Assembly: GCF_033807715.1 (NCBI RefSeq)
Contig: NC_084606.1
Coordinates: 38,232,901-38,296,900 of the forward strand
Source of the DNA: Cololabis saira
Lineage: Eukaryota > Chordata > Actinopteri > Beloniformes > Belonidae
Length of the DNA stretch: 64,000 nt
Direction: 5' to 3'
Part shown: positions 10,546 through 21,596 of the stretch, piece after piece
Position numbering within the stretch: position 1 is the first letter of the stretch
Layout: every line of letters starts with the position of its first letter
Notes under the pieces: model-generated
Seen by the model: only the letters and a program-made list of their open reading frames with translations
The model's database searches: none
What the model was told of the DNA's origin: nothing
Program-made: the position numbers and the translations under genes

Positions 10546-10751
10546 TGTCCCCCGAAGGGGCAAACCTGTCCCCGAAACCCTGGACAGAAAACATTATGAA
10601 AAAGTATATGAAAAAATATAATTCCACTAGTTAGTTTAGTTTAGTTTATTTCAGTCATGACATCACAAAAAAAAGAATAAAAATGACAACAAGGAAACAA
10701 ATATACTGTTCAAAGGAAATATTCCAAAAAAGTTTCCAATATACAAATAAC

Positions 10752-11101
10752 TACGGAATAGTATCAGCGTCATGCAGGAGAAAAAATATTTGAAAAGGAA
10801 GATCTTTTTTTATTGTGCACTTCGAGAAAAAAGTTGAAATGTCGAGAAAAAAGTTGAAATGTCGAGATTAATGCTGAAATACAATTTCAAGAATAAAGTC
10901 GAAATTTCAACTTTATTCACGAAATTTTGACTTTTTTCTCAACATTTCGACTTTTTTCTCGAAATTGTATTTCAACATTAATCTCGACATTTCGACTTTT
11001 TTCTCGACATTTTGACTTTTTCTGCATAATGAAAAAAAAATCTTCCTCATCTAAAATATTATTAAAATTTTTCTCCTGCCTGGCTCTAATACTCTTCCAT
11101 A
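10752..11101. mobile_element. Palindromic MITE, TACGGAAGAGTATTAGGGCC family (degraded)
   Basis: Decayed terminal repeats (TACGGAATAGTATCAGCG at left, the complement of TATGGAAGAGTATTAGAGCC at right). The interior consists of words like GTCGAAATGTCGAG on one side and their complements on the other, so the element folds into a hairpin. The 18290-18582 copy is better preserved. Confidence 0.65.
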
Positions 11102-11384
11102 TTCCACAGATGAGCACAGCACATTTAATTTTATTATAAACAACTACAGACACACAGTATGAGTTGCTTTTATGCAACCCTTTGAATTTTCTTTCTGATA
11201 GTAAGAATTTTGTTAAATTGGGCCTTTTATATTCCTGCTCCTTGGTCCCGATATGAAACAAATGGTCAAATTTGGGCTCAGCATAATGTTTTTACACCAT
11301 GTCTTGGAAAATTCCCCCAATGTTTTTGTTTTTTTTTGGGGGGGGGAATATGTTATGATGGTACTGTCCAGCAACGCTGTGGTT

Positions 11385-11930
11385 TGAAGGGTTTTTTTTT
11401 TTTATTGAAACATAGATACAAACAAACAAGGCACATAATAGTCTTATCAGAATTACAAACTTTTGCCTTGGGTTGAGCAACATCAGTATTACAAAATATA
11501 CACTGAGAATCTAATTATTGTACAACATAAAATAAAAATGAAAAAAAAAATAATAATAACTCACAAGAACCATCTCATATTAAATCATATATTTCAAGTA
11601 AAGAAAACAGTTTGAGGGATTTCTTTTCTTTAACAAGACTCAAGGACTTAAGAGCTTTAGCTCATTTCTCCAATGGGTCAAACACGGTTTGGTCTTAAAA
11701 AAATCTACATTTGTGAATGAAGAACTTTCCCAATAACACCAAACTATTAAAGACAAAGTCCAAATTCTTGTCTTCAACAAAAACACCACTGTTTCTTGAC
11801 TGATAAATGTATCTCAATGTCCTTGGACTGTAGCCAGCTCTGCAGCTCACTCCACAAATACTGCACTGAATCACAATGAAAGAAAAGATGTCGCAAAGTT
11901 TCAATTTCCCACAATTATTCAATTCAAAAT
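11385..11930 (-). pseudogene. L1-like LINE C-terminal remnant
   Basis: The minus strand encodes a decayed C-terminal region including LLGKFFIHKCRFF, typical of fish L1-group reverse transcriptases (a conserved KffIhKcrf phrase), and runs into A-rich sequence at 11385. Related fragments lie at 13289-13660 and 36393-36735. Only the last part of the protein is present. Confidence 0.6.
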
Positions 11931-12055
11931 TAAATTTTAATCTTTAAAAACTCGTTTGTTGGGTAAATTTCATTTAAAATTTTGAAGTTTACCTCTTTTA
12001 TTTTCGGTGGAAGTGGAAATGAAATTTTTTTTTCTTATTTTCCTAATCACTTTTC

Positions 12056-12251
12056 TACGGAAGAGTATTAGGGCCACTTAAAAAAAAGAAAAAGAAAAAA
12101 AAAGTCAGAATTCTGACTTTTTTCTCAAAATTCTGAGATTAAAGTCAGAATTCTTACTTTTTTCTCAGAATTCTGAGATTAAAGTCAGAATTCTGACTTT
12201 TTTCTCAGAATTCTTTTTATTTTTTTTAAGTGGCCCTAATACTCTTCCGTA
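12056..12251. mobile_element. Palindromic MITE, TACGGAAGAGTATTAGGGCC family, alternative core
   Basis: The same 20-bp terminus as the 18.3 kb element, at both ends in inverted orientation. The core is built of GTCAGAATTCTGAC and CTCAGAATTCTGAG words instead of GTCGAAATGTCGAG. The right terminus has a further partial CTCTTCCGTA duplicate. The complete hairpin is under 200 bp. Confidence 0.7.
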
Positions 12252-12416
12252 CTCTTCCGTACTTTTCCACTTCAAATTCCTTTAGGATATACCATCTTTT
12301 TATTGGGTTAGGGTAATATTCTTCTAGCAAAATGTTTCTAATGACTTTGTTAGTACAGGACTCAAAAGTACTCAATATAGTACTCAAAACAAGTATCTCT
12401 AATATCAGTCTTCTAG

Positions 12417-13288
12417 TACAGGACTGTCTCAGAAAATTAGAATATTGTGATTTTCTGTAATGCAATTACAAAAACAAAAAAAATATCATACATTTCGTTT
12501 CATTTCATTTTTATTTATTCTGATCATGGAAATATGCAAACAAAAGAAACAAACAAGTAAAATGACAACACAATCAAAAGCTTATTCCATAGGAGCAGGA
12601 AGAAGAAAATCTTATTCTACCTGCCCCGCCCTCAAAACTAAACTGAACAATTATAACAGATGGTCTGCACAATTACTTAGTTAACATCACAAAGAAAAAG
12701 AAAAAAATCAAAGATAGATGGTCTGTCTCCATACGCATATATTATACATTTTAACTATTTCATCCATACATTGCTATTTTTTTCTCTTTAAATTTCTTTT
12801 TAAACTGAAATATGTTTATACATCTCTTTAAATCATAATGTAATGAATTCCATAACTTAATTCCAACAATTGAAATGCTCATCTGTTTTAAAGTGCAAAT
12901 AAATGTTTAAAATTAAATTTTCTACGACTATCTTCATTATTTGAACTGAAAGTAAACATGTATTGTAAGTTTTCTGGTAATGCTTTACATTTAGCTGTTA
13001 CATGATTGTGAGTGTCTGTAACTTAACCAAATCATGGAGTTTCAGTAATCTTGATTCAATAAATAATCTGTTGGTGTGTTCTCGGTAATGCCTATTGTAA
13101 ATAACTCTAAGTTACATTCTGGATTCATTACAAATCAACTGAAATATTGCAAGCCTTTTATTATTTTAATATTGCTGATCATGGTTTACAGCTTAAGAAA
13201 ACTCAAATATCCTATCTCAAAAAATTTGAATATTCTGGGAATCTTAATCTTAAACTGTAAACCATAATCAGCAATATTAAAATAATAG
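12417..13288. mobile_element. Tc1-type palindromic MITE split by a LINE 3' fragment
   Basis: Starts CAGGACTGTCTCAGAA at 12417. It is interrupted at about 12489-13113 and resumes with the standard family sequence to 13288. The inserted segment is a minus-strand LINE 3' region whose tail reads ATGAAATGAAAC, and both junctions carry ACATT, a likely target duplication. The right end of the MITE is lost to an L1-like fragment. Confidence 0.65.
12489..13113 (-). mobile_element. Unclassified LINE 3' end inserted in the MITE
   Basis: A roughly 620-bp AT-rich, non-coding segment. On the minus strand it ends GAATAAATAAAAATGAAATG, a LINE-like 3' tail. The TACATT-like word is present at both junctions. 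I could not assign a clade. Confidence 0.5.
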
Positions 13289-13660
13289 CTACATTTAACA
13301 GTGAAGACAGTTATATTTGCTGTTTTTGTTGAAGACAAGAATATGGACTTTGTCTTTAATAATTAGGTGTTATTGGGAAAGTTCTTCATTCACAAATGTA
13401 GATTTTTTTAAGACCAAACCGTGTTTGACCCATTGGAGAAATGAGCTAAAGCTCTTAAGTCCTTGAGTCTTGTTAAAGAAAAGAAATCCCTCAAACTGTT
13501 TTCTTTACTTGAAAGAAGATTTAATATGAGAAGGCCCTTGTGAGTTATTTATTTTCTTTATTTTTTTTTATTTTATCTTGTACGATAATTAAATTCTCAT
13601 TGTATATTTTGTAATACTGATGTTGCTCAACCCAAGGCAAACGTTTGTAATTCTGATATG
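13289..13660 (+). pseudogene. L1-like LINE C-terminal remnant
   Basis: Same family as 11385-11930 in the opposite orientation. It includes the segment encoding the KFFIHKCRF-like phrase and the following A/T-rich 3' end. It carries stop codons. Confidence 0.55.
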
Positions 13661-13667
13661 ACTTTTA

Positions 13668-14049
13668 CAGGACTGTCTCAGAAAATTTGAATATTGTGAT
13701 AAAGTTCTTTATTTTCTGTAATGCAATTAAAAAAAAAACTAAAATGTCATACATTCTGGATTCATTACAAATCAACTGAAATATTGCAAGCCTTTTATTA
13801 TTTTAATATTGCTGATCATGGCTTACAGTTTAAGAAAACTCAAATATCCTATCTCAAAAAATTAGAATATTCTGTGAATCTTAATCTTAAACTGTAAACC
13901 ATAATCAGCAATATTAAAATAATAAAAGGCTTGCAATATTTCAGTTGATTTGTAATGAATCCAGAATGTATGACATTTTTGTTTTTTTAATTGCATTAGA
14001 GAAAATAAAGAACTTTATCACAGTATTCTAATTTTCTGAGACATTCCTG
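13668..14049. mobile_element. Complete Tc1-type palindromic MITE
   Basis: A 382-bp near-perfect palindrome starting CAGGACTGTCTCAGAA and ending with its complement, flanked by TA on both sides (13666-13667 and 14050-14051). A TA duplication and CAG...CTG ends fit the Tc1/mariner superfamily. There is no coding capacity. At least nine copies or parts of this family are in the window. It lies about 270 bp upstream of the ing2 start codon. Confidence 0.8.
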
Positions 14050-14320
14050 TACATTTAAAGTCACAAAAATGTAAACCTTTAATGCAGATCTGTCCGGGGT
14101 TCAAAGGTGCCGCCTCGGAAAAGCGACGAATGAGAGGAAACTGTACAACACCATATAAGGAAAATACACACGCATGCGCACTAGCGTAGTTTTGTTTGAA
14201 GTGAATGCTGTTTGGAACAGCCCTACAAGCTGCAAAGTCGCCAAACATTGGATTTTAACAGCACATTTTCCCTCATTTTCTCTCCGTTTTTATCGTGCTC
14301 CTCTATGTGGCATCGAAACA

Positions 14321-17300
14321 ATGTTAGGCCACCATTATCAAAATGTCGATAAGTCGCAACAACTGGTCAACTATGTGGAAGATTATCTGGAATGTGTGGA
14401 GTCCCTGCCTTTGGACATACAAAGAAATGTTTCTCTGCTGCGAGAGATTGATGCAAAGTATCAAGGTACTGTGTTTACATGCTTTATCGTTTTAATGCAA
14501 CACAAAGAACTGACGGCAAATGGAGAATAGTGTGCAGAAATGGTGGAGCAGGCGTGAGCCTTGTGTTCCTCTCATGCACAAAGCTCCTTGTTCCTTCCTT
14601 CTTTTCAGGAACAATGTTTTAACTGTGTGAGAAACAACATAGTGTTGGATAAAGAAGTCAGAAATCCATCAGCTGCTGTAAGTCCTGAGAGCCTCCTGTC
14701 TGTTTGCTGGGAGAGAATAAACTCAATGAAAACAAAGTCATCATTTAATTCAGTGTGAAATGGTGCATTAGCTTTTCCGATCATGCTGTTTTGTCCAAAA
14801 CACTTTATCGCAAATTGTGCCCCGATGTCCTGGTTCTGCTGCCACTAGTGTTGCGGGAGGATTACTGGTCAGACGCCGCAGAAATGCTCCACTAAACCCA
14901 GCTATTTACCGGAATAAAACCACTCTTTTGTGTTTTAACATACGCCGAACCCCAGAACGCAGAATATAGATCAGTAGGATATCGATAACCTTGTTGATTG
15001 TTGTGCGGATCCTTGTTTGGTGATTAAATTCACCAAAAACACTCGTTTTCATTATGTAATCTGGCGCTAGCTTCGGGATCCGTATAAATGCTTTGGGCAC
15101 AATTTATTTTGATGTGAAACACTTTGCTCTTATCAGAGAACAAGCAGGCTTTCTGTTGGCACCGGGATTACTCTTGTCAGGTTATAACAAAAGCTTTCAC
15201 TACAGGAAAACAATCCTCATTGTGGATTCATGTAGAAGCAGGAATGAGCAGCGGTTGAGAAGTAAAACCTCCGTTTGTAAAGAAAACACCAAAGGCCCCC
15301 TCAAGCCGGACAAAACACGGCATGGACTGCGTTTTGCATGTTTAATAACTAGATTTTACAGCTCGGCGATCCCTAACGAGGTGCTTTTTCCTCCATCTGC
15401 TCCTTGGAGTGTGAGCTGCAGAGCTGGCTGGCTGTTCTCCCGACCCCCCCCATCTCCCTGACGTAATTTCCTGTAGGCAGTTCTCTGCAGCCCCCCCCCC
15501 CCGTAGACGTTTATCCGTATCCGCCCCATGGAGCTGCTGCGATACGTCAACGACGCCGCCATATTGGATGTGGCAAGACTGCGCTGTAAACTAATACAAG
15601 TAAATGGACTTATTTTCATAAAGCGCCTTTCTACGGAGAAATTATGTATTTATTCATTCACACACGCACTAATATACTTGGGAAACAGTTAGGCACCAAA
15701 TATAATATATTTAATTTTCTCAGATGGCAAAAATAAGAACTTTATTGATCCCACATAGGAGTAATTCATGTTCTATCAGCTGTAGAGAACAAGGTAGTGC
15801 CGAAAAACAATATATATCTCCCTCACAAAAATAAGAAAAATAGAGAAACATATTTTCTCATCAACAAAGTAAATATTTTACATAAACATATTTAAAAATT
15901 TTCAAGTAACAAAATAACATTTGAACCATTTTTCAGATTTTGTCAGTTATTTTATGTCTGAAAAATGGTTCAAATATGTTATTTTGTTATTTGAATTTTT
16001 TTTAATTTGTTTTGTTGATCTAAGAAAATTAAATATATTATATTTGGTGCCTATCTGTTTCCCAAGTATATTAGTGCGCATGTGAATTAATAAATGAGAA
16101 GTAAAATGTCTTTGTAGAAAGGCGCTTTATGAAAATCCCAGTGCATTTACTTGTATTAGTTTACAGCGCAGTCTTGAACATGTTTTTTAGAGGCTTCTCT
16201 TTTACTATTGCGGTCTAGGGGAAAAAAGCTTTCTGGGCCCCATGGGATTTTTTGTTGCAGTACCGCGGTTGGCCACTGGGAAAAATCGGCGTGCCTTCTG
16301 AGTGCGAGATTCGGGGGCTGGTTGACCTGCCATTTACCTGCCATTGTTTATGTAATAATTGCTCGGGGGTTTATGTTCTGGGTCTCTGGAAAGCGTCTAG
16401 AGACAAATTCTGTTGTAATAGGTCAGGGATCGGCAACCCGCGGCTCTGGAGCCGCATGCGGCTCTTTAGCGCCGCCCTAGTGGCTCCTGGAGCTTTTTCA
16501 AAAATGTTTGACCTTTTTTCTTTTTTTTTGCTTTTTTTTTGCTTTTTTTCCTTTTTTCTTTTTTTCTTTTTTCTTTTTTCTTCTTTTTTTCACTTTTTTA
16601 CTTCCTCTTTCCTTTCCTTTTTAATCTCGACATTTCGACTTTTTTCTCGATATTTGGACTTTTTTCACGAAATTTTGACTTTTTTCTCGACATTTCGATT
16701 TTTTCCTCGACATTTTGACATTTTTCTCAACACTTCGGTATTTGTCTTCATTCTAAGGTTTATACAAGACTTTTCATATTTTGCGGCTCCAGACATATTT
16801 GTTTTTTGTGTTTTTGGTCCAATATGGCTCTTGCAACATTTTGGGTTGCCAACCCCTGTATTATGGCCCTTTTGCACTAGTCCTTACTCGGCCCGACTCG
16901 GCTCGTCACGCCTCTACCCATGTGTTTTTCCACAGCCAGGTGAGAAGTGTGCAGGTTGTGGTGAATCTGCTGTGACGTGCTCGATTGCGCAACCGCTTTG
17001 TTCATGTCGGCGCTGATGAGAAATCAGCTGGATCCGCGAGCGGCTGAGAGTAAAACAGCCCGTCTACATCCCTTTTCTAATTCTCTCCTCAGCCACCAGG
17101 TTTATGAACATCTGCACCTCAGAGTTGGATCACCAAACAGACGTTTTGCGCTGTATAATAAAATCGCCGCGAGCCGCGAGTCGCGCTCGCGCTGACTCCC
17201 GCTTCCTGATTCAAACGTCTGACGGCCCCGCCCCCCGACCAATCAGTGGCGAGGAGGGTGGTGACGTCAGAAATAGTCCCGGCTCAGCCTGCAAAGAACC

Positions 17301-18201
17301 TCGCCAGAATGGTTACAGAAATAGTATCGGCTTGGAGCGGCTCTACCCGTCTCAGCCCCTAGTGCAAAAGCACAAGACGGGGCCGTGGCGGGTAGAACCG
17401 AGCTGAGGCGGGACTAGTGCAAAAGGGCCATTAGACGCTATACAAATACAATTGAATAGAATTGAATTGACAGCTTCATGTGTGTGTCCTCTTGCAGAAG
17501 TCCTGAAGGAGGTGGACGAAGTGTTTGAGAAATACAAAGCCGAGCAGGACGCGGCTCAGAGGAAGCGGCTGCAGGTCCAGCTGCAGCGAGCCCTGATCGT
17601 GAGCCAGGAGCTGGGCGACGAGAAGATCCACGTGGTGACCCAGATGACGGAGCTGGTGGAGAACCGGTCCCGGCAGATGGAGTCCCACTCCCTGGTCCTG
17701 CAGGAGCCGGGGGAGCCGGAGCGGGTCAGCGTGGAGAGACGCTCCAGCAGCGTCCCGGAGGCCCCGGCCCCGGAGCGCTCCTCCACCCGCCGGCCCCGCC
17801 GCCAGCGCATCAGCGAGAGCCGCGACCCGGCACACCCGGCCGCCAACGGCTCCCTCCTGGACGACTCCCTGGAGGAGCTGTCCCTGCCGCCGCCCCGGGA
17901 GAAGAAGTCCAAGTCCTCGAAGAAGAAGAAGCGCAAGGCCAAGCAGGAGCGGGACGCGTCGCCCGTGGACTTCGCCATCGACCCCAACGAGCCCACCTAC
18001 TGCCTGTGCGAGCAGGTGTCGTACGGGGAGATGATCGGCTGCGACAACGACCAGTGCCCCATCGAGTGGTTCCACTTCTCCTGCGTGGGCCTCACCTACA
18101 AGCCCAAGGGCAAGTGGTACTGTCCCAAATGTAGAGGGGACAACGAAAAGACCATGGACAAAAGCCTGGACAAGAACAGAAAAGACCGCCGGTCCAGGTA
18201 G
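14321..18201 (+). CDS. ing2: Inhibitor of growth protein 2 (PHD-finger chromatin reader)
   Basis: Two coding exons: 14321-14465 and 17498-18201, joined by a GT-AG intron that splits a Glu codon. The product is 282 residues (human ING2 is 280). The N-terminal ING domain starts with [16 protein letters not shown] and continues into exon 2 ([15 protein letters not shown]). A lysine-rich nuclear signal follows at about 185-200, then a PHD finger with Cys217, 219, 230, 235, His241, Cys244, 257, 260. The polybasic end KDRRSR distinguishes ING2 from ING1. ING2 reads H3K4me3 through the PHD finger and recruits the Sin3-HDAC complex in the nucleus; the polybasic tail binds phosphoinositides. Exon 2 is GC-rich, unlike its AT-rich repeat-filled surroundings. 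The intron holds a foldback element, a LINE tail, a hAT MITE and a Harbinger MITE. Confidence 0.95.
15574..16176. mobile_element. Foldback element (about 600-bp palindrome) in the ing2 intron
   Basis: The outer arms (15574-15722 and 16021-16176) are inverted repeats: CAAGACTGCGCTGTAAACTA at left, its complement at right, continuing through AATATACTTGGGAAACAG. The centre contains further inverted TTCAAATAACAAAATAACAT words. No ORF is present. A shorter relative sits at 20040-20536. Confidence 0.75.
16424..16858 (+). mobile_element. hAT-like MITE (CAGGGRTCGGCAACCC termini)
   Basis: Ends CAGGGATCGGCAACCC and its complement GGGTTGCCAACCCCTG. It contains the GAGCCGCATGCGGCTC palindrome, a long T-rich tract and GTCGAAATGTCGAG-type words. 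The 8-bp flanks (TAATAGGT at left; TATTAGAC at right once the next insertion is removed) are a decayed 8-bp duplication of the LINE tail. Two better-preserved copies are at 39905-40382 and 57569-58225. Confidence 0.75.
16864..17430. mobile_element. PIF/Harbinger-type MITE (TTA target)
   Basis: Inverted ends TGGCCCTTTTGCACTAGT and complement, flanked by TTA on both sides (16861-16863, 17431-17433), the 3-bp target of PIF/Harbinger elements. 567 bp, GC-rich, no transposase. It inserted into the 8-bp target duplication of the adjoining hAT MITE, so it is the younger of the two. Confidence 0.8.
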
Positions 18202-18289
18202 TGATGAGTCTGGAGGGAGAGAAGACTGTCACACGCTGGGGATAAATGACTTTTTGGTCGTATCGGAGCACAATTAAACATCATTTAGC

Positions 18290-18582
18290 TACGGAAGAGT
18301 ATTAGGGCCAGGCAGGAGAAAAATAAAAATAATATTTTAGAGGAGGAAGATTTTTTTTCATTATGCACTTTGAGAAAAAAGTCGAAATGTTGGGAAAAAA
18401 GTCAAAATTTCGTCAATAGAGTTGAGATGTAGAGAAAAAAGGCGAAATTTCGACTTTATTCTTGAAATTGTATTTCAACATTATTTTCGACATTTCGACT
18501 TTTTTCTCAAAGTGCACAATAAAAAAAAAATCTTCCCTTCTCAAATATTTTTTCTCCTGCCTGGCCCTAATACTCTTCCGTA
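18290..18582. mobile_element. Complete palindromic MITE, TACGGAAGAGTATTAGGGCC family
   Basis: Perfect 20-bp inverted ends followed by a shared CAGGCAGGAGAAAA extension. The interior is an imperfect hairpin of GTCGAAATGTCGAG-like words. It is flanked by TTTAGC on both sides (18284-18289 and 18583-18588). A paralogous sequence at 18953-18990 carries the same flanks without the element (TTTAGC once, 18971-18976). The superfamily is not certain. Confidence 0.85.
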
Positions 18583-19520
18583 TTTAGCAGTGTAGCACCC
18601 TATTATGTAATAATTTCCTGAAAATGTAATAAAACTTGCACTTAACTCAATCAAAAATGTAATAAAACCCAATAATGTAATAACTTCACCAATAATGTAA
18701 TAAAATATCCTGACTGATATTGTAATAACATTTTTACCAATAATGTAATACCTTATTATATTATTGGGAATTTATTACATTTTCAGGTGGGTCTATTTTT
18801 TTCTTCCCAAAACTGATAATGTAATACTTGACCAATAATGTAATATATATGTTAATTTTCAGTCCAGAGTTCTACATTTTGTGTTTTAAGTATCTAAGAA
18901 TGTTATATACGCTGGATTTGAAACACCAGAATGACTATTAGGTTAAATCGCGGAGCACAATTAAACATAATTTAGCAGTGTAGCACCCTATAATGTAATA
19001 ATTTCCTCAAAAACGTAATAAAACCAAATAATGTAATAACTTCACCAATAATGTAATAAAATATCCTGACGGATATTGTAATAACATTTTTACCAATAAT
19101 GTAATACCTTATTACGTTATTGGGAATTTATTACATGGAACTCAAAGTCTGCAATTTAACCCAATAGTCATTCAGGTGTTTCAAATCCAGCGTATAAAAC
19201 ATTCTTAGATTCTTAAAACACAAAATGTAGAACTCTGGACTGAAAATGAACTATTACATTATTTGTCAAGTATTACATTATCAGTTTTGGAAAAGAAAAA
19301 AAAAAGACCCACCTGAAAATGTAATAAATTCCCAATAACATAATAAGGTATTACATTATCGGTAAAAATGTTATTACAATATCAGTCAGGATATTTTATT
19401 ACATTATTGGTGAAGTTATTACATTATTGGATTTTATTACTTTTTCGATTGAGTTAAGTGAACATTTGATTACATTTTCAGGCGTTATTACATTTTCAGG
19501 AGATTATTCCATTCTAGGAG
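18583..19520. mobile_element. Foldback element built of AATGTAATAA units
   Basis: Dozens of AATGTAATAA/TTATTACATT words arranged as a large imperfect palindrome. The left arm (about 18583-18960, TTTTAAGTATCTAAGAATG... CCAGCG) and an inverted right arm (about 19140-19510) flank a second direct copy of the beginning (18953-19140). There is no ORF. It lies downstream of ing2 and may be part of its 3' untranslated region. I do not recognise the family. Confidence 0.6.
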
Positions 19521-20016
19521 CTACAAAGCAGCAGCACTTATGATTAAATCAAGAGCAAACATTGATGGATTTGTTCTGACGGCTCCAGCTGCTCAATCAC
19601 TCACTTGAAGCTGTCATGCTGTGATTTCTATTTCTTTCTTTTTTTGGGACATAAAAATGAAAGCATCCTCAGATATATTATACCTTTACTTTGTGAATTA
19701 AGGGCCTACTAAAAATATTCCTCCTAATGCTCATTACTTTCTTCACTTTGGGGCCGAGCTGTATCGTTCTTTGTTTTTGAAATTCTTAAGAGTATTCTGT
19801 ACTTTGAATCTGTGTCTAAACTCTTTTTATACGGTAAAGGCTTGTAGAAGATGGTCTACAAATGTAATATGTTTATAAGAGACTCATATTTAATTTAGAA
19901 GCTGATTGTGGACGAGCACGAGAAGAGAGTGTCACGTTTGTGTTTTCGGTGGTTCTCTTTCACTGTTGTGTACATTTTTAAATTCATTAAAACACTTGTC
20001 ACTCAGGTGCCATTCC
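19521..20016 (+). other. Probable unique sequence downstream of ing2
   Basis: AT-rich sequence without repeats or credible ORFs. It may belong to a long ing2 3' untranslated region; no splice signals or exons are recognisable. Confidence 0.3.
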
Positions 20017-20559
20017 ATTTTCATTTGTTGTGAAATTTGTAATATACTTGGGAAACAGTTAGGCACCAAATATAATATATTTCATTTTCTCAGATGGCAA
20101 AAATAAGAACTTTATTGATCCCACATAGGAGTAATTCATGTTATATCAGCTATAGAGAACAAGGTAGTGCCGAAAAACAATATATACCCCCCTCACAAAA
20201 ATAAGAAAAATAGAGAAACATATTTTCTCATCAACAAAACATATTTTACATAAACATATTTAAAATTTTTCAAATAACAAAATAACATATTTGAACCATT
20301 TTTCAGATTTTTTTCAGTTATTTTATTGTCTGAAAAATGGTTCAAATGTTATTTTATTGTCTGAAAAATGGTTAAAATATGTTATTTTGTTATTTGAAAA
20401 ATTTTAAATTTGTTTTGTTGATGAGAAAATATGTGTCTCTATTTTTATTATTTTTGTGAGGGGGATATATTTAGTTTTTCGGCACTACCTTGTTCTCTAT
20501 AGCTGATAGAACATGAATTACTCCTATGTGGGTTCGATTTTCATTTGTTGTGAAATTTG
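20017..20559. mobile_element. Foldback insertion flanked by 23-bp direct repeats
   Basis: 20040-20536 is related to the inner part of the 15.6 kb foldback (AATATACTTGGGAAACAG, ATTGATCCCACATAGGAG) and is itself largely palindromic. It is flanked by identical 23-bp direct repeats (20017-20039 and 20537-20559, TTTTCATTTGTTGTGAAATT core), which look like a long target-site duplication. Confidence 0.7.
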
Positions 20560-20816
20560 CAAAAAAACGAGTTTCTGTCTTTGTCGTCACTTTTATTTCA
20601 TCCACACATTTTTGCTAATTTTATTTTTACATTTTACAAAAAAAAATAGCTAAAACAATATTATAAAAGCCATTGCAGTTTGTCAGCTAGAGAGAAATTG
20701 AGAAATTGTTTACTTTTTGAAATGAACTAATAATGGCTTAAGTGAGGGAATATGACTTTGGTGGTGGGGGGGTTTAAAAAACATTTCAAAGTAAAAGAAT
20801 CATAGGTCTTGTATTA

Positions 20817-21166
20817 CAGGACTGTCTCAGAAAATTAGAATATTGTGATAAAGTTCTTTATTTTCTGTAATGCAAAAATTTCATCCATTCTGGATTCATT
20901 ACAAATCAACTGAAATATTGTAAGCCTTTTATTTTAATATTGCTGATCATGGTTTACAGCTTAAGAAAACTCAAATATCCTATCTCAAAACATTAGAATA
21001 TTCTGGGAATCTTAATCTTAAACTGTAAGACATAATCAGCAATGTTAAAATAATAAAAGGCTTGCAATATTTCAGTTGATTTATAATGAATCCAGAATGT
21101 ATGACATTTTTGTTTTTGTAATTGCATTACAGAAAATAAAGATTCTAATTTTCTGAGACAGTCCTG
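20817..21166. mobile_element. Tc1-type palindromic MITE
   Basis: Complete copy, CAGGACTGTCTCAGAA to its complement, flanked by TA on both sides. Internal differences are small. It has no coding capacity. Confidence 0.78.
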
Positions 21167-21199
21167 TATTAGATGGTGAGTGTGAGTGTCTCCCCTCAG

Positions 21200-21283
21200 C
21201 CTGCCAACTCAGAGAAGGAGGAAAGCAACCAGATTCTGCAGTGTCTGTACAGCCGCCCGGATGAGCCGTCCAGTGTCATGTGA
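21200..21283 (+). CDS. Candidate orphan terminal exon (28 codons)
   Basis: A good acceptor (TCTCCCCTCAG) is followed by an 84-bp open stretch of coding-like base composition ending in TGA, with AATAAA repeats directly after. The deduced peptide ends DEPSSVM. The high GC and codon choice differ from the AT-rich flanks. No upstream exon was found and I do not recognise the protein, so this could be the last exon of a gene otherwise outside the window, a pseudogene scrap, or chance. Confidence 0.28.
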   Translation, partial: PANSEKEESNQILQCLYSRPDEPSSVM

Positions 21284-21596
21284 TAAATAAATAAATAAGA
21301 CGGGACGGACTTTCAAAACTACTTTTCTGTTTTCAGCGGCCGTTTGCAGGATGGATAGTGAAGAGGTAATGTATTTATTTTTGGCTAAACAATATAATAT
21401 GACGATGTTGAAAATCCAACTTGGTTTTATTAGTGAAGTCTCCCCCGCCCCCCCGTCCTGTTTCACCTTTTTCCTGTCACATTTTTTAGAGGGACTTTGT
21501 CATAAATTAGTAGTCCAACATGCTTACTGACAAAATAAAAAAATACTGTATAACCTGTGAATAACTGAATTCCCATTCCTTATATCCTTATATACA

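Larger units (their letters stand above)
16329..17470 (+). mobile_element. LINE 3' tail split by a hAT MITE and a Harbinger MITE
   Basis: 16329-16423 matches the end of the 3' UTR of the 2.7-8.0 kb LINE (TGCTCGGGGG, GCGTCTAGAGAC). The remaining tail (TTAGACGCTATACAAATACA, then TTGAA-like repeats) is at 17431-17470, just before ing2 exon 2. Everything between is two later insertions. Confidence 0.75.
14466..17497 (+). other. ing2 intron 1 (repeat-filled)
   Basis: GT donor directly after 14465 (GTACTGTG) and CTTGCAG acceptor ending at 17497. The first kilobase (14470-15570) is mostly unique and includes a poly-C run near 15490; I see no other gene in it. The rest is nested transposable elements, listed separately. 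Confidence 0.85.

Noticed and set aside
17476..18075. Minus-strand frames over ing2 exon 2
   Set aside because: GC-rich antisense shadows of a well-supported coding exon.
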